A stretch of 6,019 nucleotides of DNA from an uncultured Collinsella sp. (GTDB lineage Bacteria; Actinomycetota; Coriobacteriia; Coriobacteriales; Coriobacteriaceae). The translations under genes and the position numbers were made by a program. The notes under the pieces are model-generated. The model saw nothing but the letters and a program-made list of their open reading frames with translations, had not been told where the DNA came from and did not search any database. The stretch covers positions 1 to 6,019 of the forward strand of contig URWQ01000100.1 in assembly GCA_900551635.1 (NCBI GenBank), written 5' to 3'. Shown one piece after another: positions 1-6,019 of the stretch (its first letter is position 1; every line of letters starts with the position of its first letter).

Positions 1-1924
1 CCACGGCTATCCCTGGGAGGTCCGCCGTCAGGACAAGGCCGTGACCATTAAGTTTGGTGGCCATGTGGAGGGCTTTGAGGAGAACGGCCGCACGTTCTAC
101 CGCACGGTGGACACGCAGGACATTCTGGCCGTCCCATATGACATCCCCGTTGTGGGCTATGCCGGCGAGACCGTCAACAAGCTGCGCGTCTGGGCCGCCG
201 AGCCGGTCGAGGAGCACTTCGATCTGGAGGCCTTCAACCGCGGCGACTACGCCCTGGCCGATGCCGAGCGCGCCGAGGCCGAGGCCATCAGCGCCATCCT
301 CTACCCCAACGACGCCGGCGAGCACGGCCGTCTGCTGCGCTTAAAGCAGGAGTACCTGTTTGTCTCGGCCGGCATCTACAGCCTGCTCGACACCTTTGAG
401 AAGGAGCACGGCGAGAACTGGGAGCTGCTGCCGCAGTTTGTGGCCATCCACACCAACGACACGCACCCCGCCATGTGCGGCCCCGAGCTCATGCGTATCC
501 TCATCGACGAGAAGAAGCTCGAGTGGGACGACGCCTGGAACATCGTGACGCAGGTCGTGAGCTACACCAACCACACCATCCTGCCCGAGGCTCTGGAGAA
601 GTGGCCCATTGGCACGTTCTCCAAGCTCCTCCCCCGCGTGTACCAGATCATCGACGAGATCAGCCGTCGTTGGCACGAGTCGTTCGACACCACGCAGGAA
701 GGCTGGCAGGAGCGTCTGCGCCAGACCGCTATCCTCTGGGACGGTGAGATTCGCATGGCCAACCTGTCCGTGATCTGCAGCCACAGCGTCAACGGCGTGG
801 CCAAGATCCACTCCGACATCATCAAGAACATCGTGCTCAAGGACTTCTACGCCCTCACGCCCGAAAAGTTCAACAACAAGACCAACGGCATCTCGCACCG
901 TCGCTTCTTTGCCGAGGCCAACCCCACCTACGCCAAGCTCGTGACCGAGGCCATTGGCGATGGCTGGCTCAAGGACGCCTTTAAGCTGGAAAAGCTCAAA
1001 GAGTTCCAGAACGACAGCGAGTTCCTGAAGGCCGTGGGTGCCTCCAAGCGCGCCAACAAGGAGCGTCTGGCCGCCTACGTTAAGGCCGAGACCGGTCTGG
1101 TCATTGACCCCAACACCGTCTTCGATGTTCAGGTGAAGCGCTTCCACGCCTACAAGCGTCAGCTTATGAACATCATGAAGGTGATGGACGTCTACAACCG
1201 TCGCATCGCCGACCCCAACTTCCACGTGACGCCGACGACCTTCATCTTTAGCGGCAAGGCTGCCTCGAGCTACACCTTCGCCAAGGAGACCATCCGCCTC
1301 ATCAACTCCGTCGCCGAGGTCGTCAACAACGACCCGCGCGTCAACGAGGTCATGAAGGTTTGCTTTATCCCCAACTTCCGCGTGAGCAACGCCCAGCTCA
1401 TCTACCCTGCCGCCGAGATATCGGAGCAGATCTCCACGGCCGGCAAGGAGGCCTCGGGCACGTCCAACATGAAGCTCATGATGAACGGCGCCATTACGCT
1501 GGGCACCCTCGACGGCGCCAACATCGAGATCGCCGACCTGGCCGGACGCAAGAACGAGGCCATATTTGGCCTGACCGCTCCTGAGGTCGAGCAGCTCTGG
1601 GCATCCAATAGCTACTTTGCGTGGGATACCCTCAACGGCGACCGCGAGCGCCTGGGCCGCGTGATGGACGAGCTCAAGGACAACACCTTTGCGGGTCTTT
1701 CGGGCAACTTCGAGAGCATCTACAACGAGCTCATGAACAACAACGACCCCGACCTGGTCATGGCAGACTTCCGCAGCTATGTGGATGCGTGGGAGAAGCT
1801 CACCGGCAGCTACGGCGACCAGGAGACCTGGAACCGCAAGGCGCTGCTCAACACCGCCTCCTCCGGTTGGTTCTCGAGCGACCGCACCATTCGCGAGTAC
1901 CGCGACGAGATCTGGCACGCGTAA
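1..1924 (+). CDS. glgP: Glycogen/alpha-glucan phosphorylase, 5'-truncated by window edge
   Basis: This gene encodes a GT35-family, PLP-dependent phosphorylase that cleaves terminal alpha-1,4 glucose from glycogen with phosphate, releasing glucose-1-phosphate in the cytoplasm. The reading frame is already open at base 2, where the visible residues GYPWEVRR match the family's NPWE segment. About 640 residues are present, and roughly 170-185 N-terminal residues lie outside the window, judging from the usual 750-840 aa. The GTG at base 41 is therefore an internal valine and not a start. Family motifs appear in order: HTNDTHP (449-469), TNHTILPEALEKWP (near 568-609), KFNNKTNG (from 866), VKRFHAYKRQ (1133-1162), and EASGTSNMK (1448-1474), whose final lysine (codon 1472-1474) is the PLP Schiff-base residue. 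TLDGANIEI follows. The C-terminus (REYRDEIW) is the normal family end, with a TAA stop. It lies 108 nt upstream of glgC. No frameshift or missing catalytic residue is visible. Maltodextrin rather than glycogen as main substrate cannot be excluded. Confidence 0.96.
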   Translation, partial: HGYPWEVRRQDKAVTIKFGGHVEGFEENGRTFYRTVDTQDILAVPYDIPVVGYAGETVNKLRVWAAEPVEEHFDLEAFNRGDYALADAERAEAEAISAILYPNDAGEHGRLLRLKQEYLFVSAGIYSLLDTFEKEHGENWELLPQFVAIHTNDTHPAMCGPELMRILIDEKKLEWDDAWNIVTQVVSYTNHTILPEALEKWPIGTFSKLLPRVYQIIDEISRRWHESFDTTQEGWQERLRQTAILWDGEIRMANLSVICSHSVNGVAKIHSDIIKNIVLKDFYALTPEKFNNKTNGISHRRFFAEANPTYAKLVTEAIGDGWLKDAFKLEKLKEFQNDSEFLKAVGASKRANKERLAAYVKAETGLVIDPNTVFDVQVKRFHAYKRQLMNIMKVMDVYNRRIADPNFHVTPTTFIFSGKAASSYTFAKETIRLINSVAEVVNNDPRVNEVMKVCFIPNFRVSNAQLIYPAAEISEQISTAGKEASGTSNMKLMMNGAITLGTLDGANIEIADLAGRKNEAIFGLTAPEVEQLWASNSYFAWDTLNGDRERLGRVMDELKDNTFAGLSGNFESIYNELMNNNDPDLVMADFRSYVDAWEKLTGSYGDQETWNRKALLNTASSGWFSSDRTIREYRDEIWHA

Positions 1925-1942
1925 AGGCGCGCGAGCTCCCTT

Positions 1943-1957
1943 ATGCCAGCACGGCAT
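1943..1957 (+). other. Small inverted repeat in the glgP-glgC spacer
   Basis: ATGCC (1943-1947) and GGCAT (1953-1957) can pair as a 5-bp stem with a 5-nt loop, 18 nt after the glgP stop. It sits just before the larger hairpin at 1962-1992, and the two could form a tandem structure in the spacer RNA. A repeat this short may occur by chance in GC-rich DNA, so a function is only a possibility. Confidence 0.25.
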
Positions 1958-1961
1958 TACT

Positions 1962-1992
1962 CGACGGGCGCGACCGAGCGCCGCGCCCGTCG
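1962..1992 (+). terminator. GC-rich hairpin between glgP and glgC (possible weak terminator or RNA-processing stem)
   Basis: CGACGGGCGCG (1962-1972) is perfectly complementary to CGCGCCCGTCG (1982-1992), giving an 11-bp stem that is almost entirely G-C, with a 9-nt loop. A further ATTA/TAAT pairing (1956-1959 with 1994-1997) could extend it across a small internal loop. It lies 37 nt after the glgP stop and 40 nt before the glgC start. No run of T follows, only CTAATGGGTTT, so a strong Rho-independent terminator is not supported. The stem could instead protect the 3' end of a glgP transcript or set different transcript levels for glgP and glgC. The structure is seen directly, and the role is inferred. 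Confidence 0.5.
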
Positions 1993-2018
1993 CTAATGGG
2001 TTTAAGAACATCGATGAC

Positions 2019-2026
2019 AGAAGGAG
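2019..2026 (+). promoter_or_regulatory. Ribosome-binding site of glgC
   Basis: AGAAGGAG is a near-consensus Shine-Dalgarno sequence, 6 nt before the ATG at 2033. It is the strongest of the three ribosome-binding sites in the window and fixes the glgC start. No convincing -35/-10 promoter pair was found in the preceding spacer, so glgC may be read from a promoter upstream of glgP or from one too divergent to recognise. Confidence 0.85.
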
Positions 2027-2032
2027 AAATCG

Positions 2033-3181
2033 ATGAGTAAGAAAGAATGCATCGCGATGCTCCTCGCAGGAGGACAGGGCAGCCGATTGGGGGCACTCAC
2101 CCAAAAGATCGCCAAGCCGGCGGTTAGCTTTGGTGGCAAGTTCCGCATTATCGACTTTTCGCTCTCCAACTGCTCCAACTCGGGCATCGACACGGTGGGC
2201 GTTCTGACGCAGTACCGCCCCTACCTGCTGCATGCCTATGTGGGCTCCGGCGAGGCCTGGGATCTGGACAGCCGTGACGGCGGCGTATCGATCCTTCCGC
2301 CGTACGAGACACAGACCGGTGGCGCCTGGTATGCGGGCACGGCCGACGCCATTACGCAGAACCTCGACTACATCAAGGCCAACGACCCCAAGTACGTCCT
2401 GATTCTTTCGGGTGATCACCTGTATCGCATGGATTACCGCAAGATGCTCAAGACGCACATTGAGAATAACGCCGACCTCACCGTAAGCGTTATGCCTGTG
2501 CCGTGGGAGGAGGCCAGCCGCTTTGGCATCCTGACCACCGACCCCGAGGACGGCCGCATCACCAAGTTCACCGAGAAGCCCGATAAGCCCGATTCGAACC
2601 TCGCATCCATGGGCATCTACATCTTCTCGGCCGACGTGCTGATCGAGGCACTCGAGGAGGACGCTCTGGACCAGCGCTCGAGCCACGACTTTGGCAAGGA
2701 CATCATCCCCAAGCTGCTCGGCGAGGGCAAGCGCCTGTACAGCTACGAGTTCCACGGTTTTTGGAAGGACGTCGGCACCATCGCCAGCTTCCACGAGACC
2801 TCGATGGACCTGCTGGGCAACAACCCCGAGTTCGATCTGTTCGACAAGCACTTCCCCATTATGTCCAACATCACCACGCGTCCGCCGCACTACATTGGCC
2901 CGGATGGCCGACTGGACGACTGCCTGGTCTCCAACGGCTGCAAGATCTACGGCACCGCTCGCCACTCGATCCTTTCGACCGATGTCATCATTGAGGAGCG
3001 CGCCGTGGTCGAGGACTCCGTGCTGCTGCCGGGTGCGCACGTTAAGAGCGGCGCGCACATCTGCCGCGCTATTTTGGGCGAGAACTCCACGGTCGAAGAG
3101 GGCGTGAAGCTCGGCTCTGTCGATACCACCAAGGATACGGCCGTCGTTGGAAATGACGTCGTTATCGGGAAGGGGGAATGA
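2033..3181 (+). CDS. glgC: Glucose-1-phosphate adenylyltransferase, catalytic subunit (ADP-glucose pyrophosphorylase)
   Basis: GlgC makes ADP-glucose and pyrophosphate from ATP and glucose-1-phosphate, the committed and usually regulated step of bacterial glycogen synthesis. The 382-aa product has a nucleotidyltransferase domain (about residues 5-245) and a left-handed beta-helix C-terminal domain (about 284-375). The pyrophosphorylase signature [10 protein letters not shown] occupies residues 11-20. [10 protein letters not shown] carries the metal-binding Asp128 (E. coli Asp142), and FTEKP carries Lys182, matching the E. coli glucose-1-phosphate Lys195. FWKDVGT is also present. Lys25 in TQKIAKP aligns with E. 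coli Lys39 of the activator site, so allosteric control is plausible, though the effector cannot be read from the sequence. The length fits the short Firmicutes-type GlgC (about 380 aa) rather than the 431-aa enteric form. The start is set by AGAAGGAG 6 nt upstream. The stop lies 4 nt before glgD, indicating translational coupling. Confidence 0.97.
   Translation: MSKKECIAMLLAGGQGSRLGALTQKIAKPAVSFGGKFRIIDFSLSNCSNSGIDTVGVLTQYRPYLLHAYVGSGEAWDLDSRDGGVSILPPYETQTGGAWYAGTADAITQNLDYIKANDPKYVLILSGDHLYRMDYRKMLKTHIENNADLTVSVMPVPWEEASRFGILTTDPEDGRITKFTEKPDKPDSNLASMGIYIFSADVLIEALEEDALDQRSSHDFGKDIIPKLLGEGKRLYSYEFHGFWKDVGTIASFHETSMDLLGNNPEFDLFDKHFPIMSNITTRPPHYIGPDGRLDDCLVSNGCKIYGTARHSILSTDVIIEERAVVEDSVLLPGAHVKSGAHICRAILGENSTVEEGVKLGSVDTTKDTAVVGNDVVIGKGE
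3171..3176 (+). promoter_or_regulatory. Ribosome-binding site of glgD, inside the 3' end of glgC
   Basis: AGGGGG lies within the last codons of glgC, 9 nt before the ATG at 3186. It decides the glgD start: the next ATGs or TTGs upstream in the same frame (3147, 3153) would overlap glgC and precede this site. Because the site is inside glgC coding sequence and the genes are 4 nt apart, translation of the two subunits is probably coupled. Confidence 0.75.
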
Positions 3182-3185
3182 TCCG

Positions 3186-4313
3186 ATGATCAATCGCAAG
3201 GCCATCGGTTATATCACCGCTAACTACTCTTCGACCTACGGCAGCGTTCTGCTCAAGGACCGCCCCATCGCGTCCGTTCCGTTTTTGGGCCGCTACCGCC
3301 TGATCGATTTCCCGCTGTCCAACATGATGAATGCCGGCATTAAGACCGTCGGCGTCGTCATGCCGGGCAACTACCGCTCGCTGATCGACCACGTGGGCTC
3401 GGGCAAGGACTGGGGCCTGGACCGCAAAAAGGGCGGCCTGTTCATGGTTCCCGGCAACGCGTATGGCACCACCAAGGGCGGCATGCGCTTCCTGCTGCGC
3501 GACATCATCTCCAACAAGACGCTGTTCCAGCGCTCGGATAAGCCCTACGTTGTGATGATGGGCACCAACATCATCTTTAACATGGACCTCAACACCATCA
3601 TCGACGCGCACGAGAACTTCGGTGCCCAGATGACCGTGGTGTACTGCAAGGCCACGCACAACGTCGATGACGAGACCAAACTCGAAATTAACGAGAACGG
3701 CCGCCTGACGGGCGTGAGCGCCGGCGTCGTGTACGGCGACAACGCCTCCATGGACTGCTGCATCGTCAACCGCGAGACGCTGCTCGAGATCATCGACCAC
3801 TACCAGGCCGCCGACTATCTGGACCTGCTCGAGGCACTCCAGGGCGACTTTGGCAACATCGATGTGTGCAGCTACGAGTACAAGGGCGAGGTCGTGGGCG
3901 TGTTTAGCGAAAAGTCGCTGTATCGCCGCAGCATGGACCTGCTCGACCAGACCGTGGCCGACCAGCTCTTCGATCCCGAGCGCCCGATCCTGACCAAGGC
4001 TCACGACGTGCCGCCTTCGCGCTATGCGACCGGCAGCCACGCGTGTAACTCGATCATCTCGGCCGGCTGCATCATCAAGGGCACCGTGCGCAACTCGATC
4101 CTGTCGCGCGGCGTTGTGGTCGAGGAAGGAGCCTCGGTGACCAACTCGATCATCAACCAGAGCTGCATCATCAAGAGTGGCGCCCGTGTTGAGAATGCCA
4201 TCCTGGACAAGAACAACGTGGTTCCCACCAACACCGAGCTTCGCGGCACGCCCGAGAATATCCTGGTGCTGGGAAAGGCTCCGTTAACCTCCGATACCAC
4301 GATCGTGCGTTAA
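3186..4313 (+). CDS. glgD: GlgD, non-catalytic-type subunit of ADP-glucose pyrophosphorylase
   Basis: This is a 375-aa paralogue of the preceding GlgC with the same layout: a nucleotidyltransferase-like domain (about 1-240) and a left-handed beta-helix (about 276-365, with hexapeptides such as CIIKGTVRNSIL). The fold signature RPIASVPFLGRYRLIDFPLSN is clear, but catalytic features are lost. The GGxGxR loop is replaced by ITANYSSTYGS, the metal-binding Asp128 of GlgC is Asn128 (MGTNIIFNMD), and no lysine stands where GlgC has its FTEKP. In characterised Firmicutes systems GlgD has little or no activity alone but raises or tunes GlgC activity in a mixed tetramer, and the same role is inferred here. 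The start at 3186 gives the usual GlgD N-terminus (xxKAIGxIxANY) and has an RBS. A start at 3147 would add 13 atypical residues and overlap glgC. The tight 4-nt spacing fits production of two partner subunits. Confidence 0.94.
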   Translation: MINRKAIGYITANYSSTYGSVLLKDRPIASVPFLGRYRLIDFPLSNMMNAGIKTVGVVMPGNYRSLIDHVGSGKDWGLDRKKGGLFMVPGNAYGTTKGGMRFLLRDIISNKTLFQRSDKPYVVMMGTNIIFNMDLNTIIDAHENFGAQMTVVYCKATHNVDDETKLEINENGRLTGVSAGVVYGDNASMDCCIVNRETLLEIIDHYQAADYLDLLEALQGDFGNIDVCSYEYKGEVVGVFSEKSLYRRSMDLLDQTVADQLFDPERPILTKAHDVPPSRYATGSHACNSIISAGCIIKGTVRNSILSRGVVVEEGASVTNSIINQSCIIKSGARVENAILDKNNVVPTNTELRGTPENILVLGKAPLTSDTTIVR

Positions 4314-4344
4314 CGTTGGCACCGCAACATCGCTCGTAACATGT

Positions 4345-4380
4345 AGAATAGCCGCCCGGTTCGCGCCTGGCGGCTATTCT
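4345..4380 (+). terminator. Perfect 12-bp hairpin between glgD and glgA (terminator/attenuator-like)
   Basis: AGAATAGCCGCC (4345-4356) is perfectly complementary to GGCGGCTATTCT (4369-4380), separated by a 12-nt loop that can pair further (G4358-C4367, G4359-C4366) around a tetraloop. The inner half of the stem is all G-C. The outer half has an A-rich left arm and a T-rich right arm (TATTCT), the layout of an intrinsic terminator whose U-tract is part of the stem. It begins 31 nt after the glgD stop and ends 23 nt before the glgA ATG. There is almost no room for a promoter after it, so it more likely acts as a leaky terminator, attenuator or mRNA-stabilising stem that sets glgA level relative to glgCD. 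The structure is certain. Terminator strength is not known. Confidence 0.65.
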
Positions 4381-4393
4381 CGAATAACAACAT

Positions 4394-4398
4394 GGGAG
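4394..4398 (+). promoter_or_regulatory. Ribosome-binding site of glgA
   Basis: GGGAG stands 5 nt before the ATG at 4404. An in-frame ATG at 4392 directly overlaps this site and has no good Shine-Dalgarno of its own, so 4404 is the preferred start. The site begins 14 nt after the 3' edge of the 12-bp hairpin, close enough that an initiating ribosome would abut the stem. Confidence 0.7.
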
Positions 4399-4403
4399 AC
4401 AAT

Positions 4404-6019
<1,616 letters not shown>

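Noticed and set aside
41..43. GTG at 41 as the start of the phosphorylase
   Set aside because: The frame is open upstream and encodes conserved family sequence (GYPWEVRR) before it, so this is an internal valine of a gene cut by the window edge.
1925..2032. A promoter or small gene in the glgP-glgC spacer
   Set aside because: No acceptable -35/-10 pair with normal spacing and no plausible small coding frame with an RBS was found. Only hairpins and the glgC ribosome-binding site are supported.
3147..3185. Upstream glgD starts (TTG 3147, ATG 3153) and the ATGA overlap at 3178-3181
   Set aside because: The first two add residues not typical of GlgD and precede the AGGGGG site. The ATG at 3178 is in a different frame from glgD. 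ATG 3186 fits the family N-terminus and the RBS spacing.
341..3205. A 954-codon open frame on the minus strand opposite glgP and glgC
   Set aside because: Its codons are exact reverse complements of the glgP/glgC codons, so it stays open only because the sense genes avoid TTA, CTA and TCA. The product is a V/L/G/A/D/H-rich string with no recognisable domain, and the sense genes are unambiguous.
3162..4040. A 292-codon open frame on the minus strand opposite glgD
   Set aside because: It is codon-aligned with glgD and is explained by codon bias. No motif was seen in its translation.
4392..4394. In-frame ATG 12 nt upstream as the glgA start
   Set aside because: It overlaps the GGGAG ribosome-binding site that serves ATG 4404 and lacks a good site of its own, since hairpin sequence lies immediately upstream. 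It would add only four residues.

Overview
The window covers most of a bacterial glycogen-metabolism cluster, all on the + strand, in the order glgP - glgC - glgD - glgA. The first gene enters from the left edge without its N-terminal part. The last gene runs off the right edge without a stop. No mobile element, tRNA, rRNA, CRISPR array or unrelated gene was seen, and no stretch over 300 bases lacks a gene.

The DNA is GC-rich with strong G/C preference at third codon positions. About 1,930 sense codons include only two TTA and no CTA or TCA. The proteins resemble Firmicutes-type enzymes: a short GlgC of 382 aa paired with a non-canonical GlgD subunit, and GlgP with the GTSNMK variant. High GC together with a glgC-glgD pair suggests a gut actinobacterium of the Coriobacteriia, for example Collinsella. 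This is an inference from style, not a proven assignment.

Layout: 1-1924 glycogen phosphorylase (partial); 1925-2032 spacer with a GC-rich 11-bp perfect hairpin and the glgC ribosome-binding site; 2033-3181 glgC; 4-nt gap; 3186-4313 glgD; 4314-4403 spacer with a perfect 12-bp hairpin just before the glgA ribosome-binding site; 4404-6019 glgA (partial at 3').

How they work together: GlgC, probably with GlgD as a regulatory partner, makes ADP-glucose from glucose-1-phosphate and ATP. GlgA adds the glucose to the growing alpha-1,4-glucan. GlgP removes glucose units from that polymer as glucose-1-phosphate. The cluster therefore encodes both build-up and breakdown of the store. Branching (GlgB) and debranching (GlgX or pullulanase) enzymes are not in view.

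The genes are well-known families and no new system is evident. The points most worth a second look are the acidic Ala/Pro/Glu-rich tail that extends GlgA beyond its normal end, the hairpin controlling entry to glgA, and the loss of catalytic residues in GlgD.
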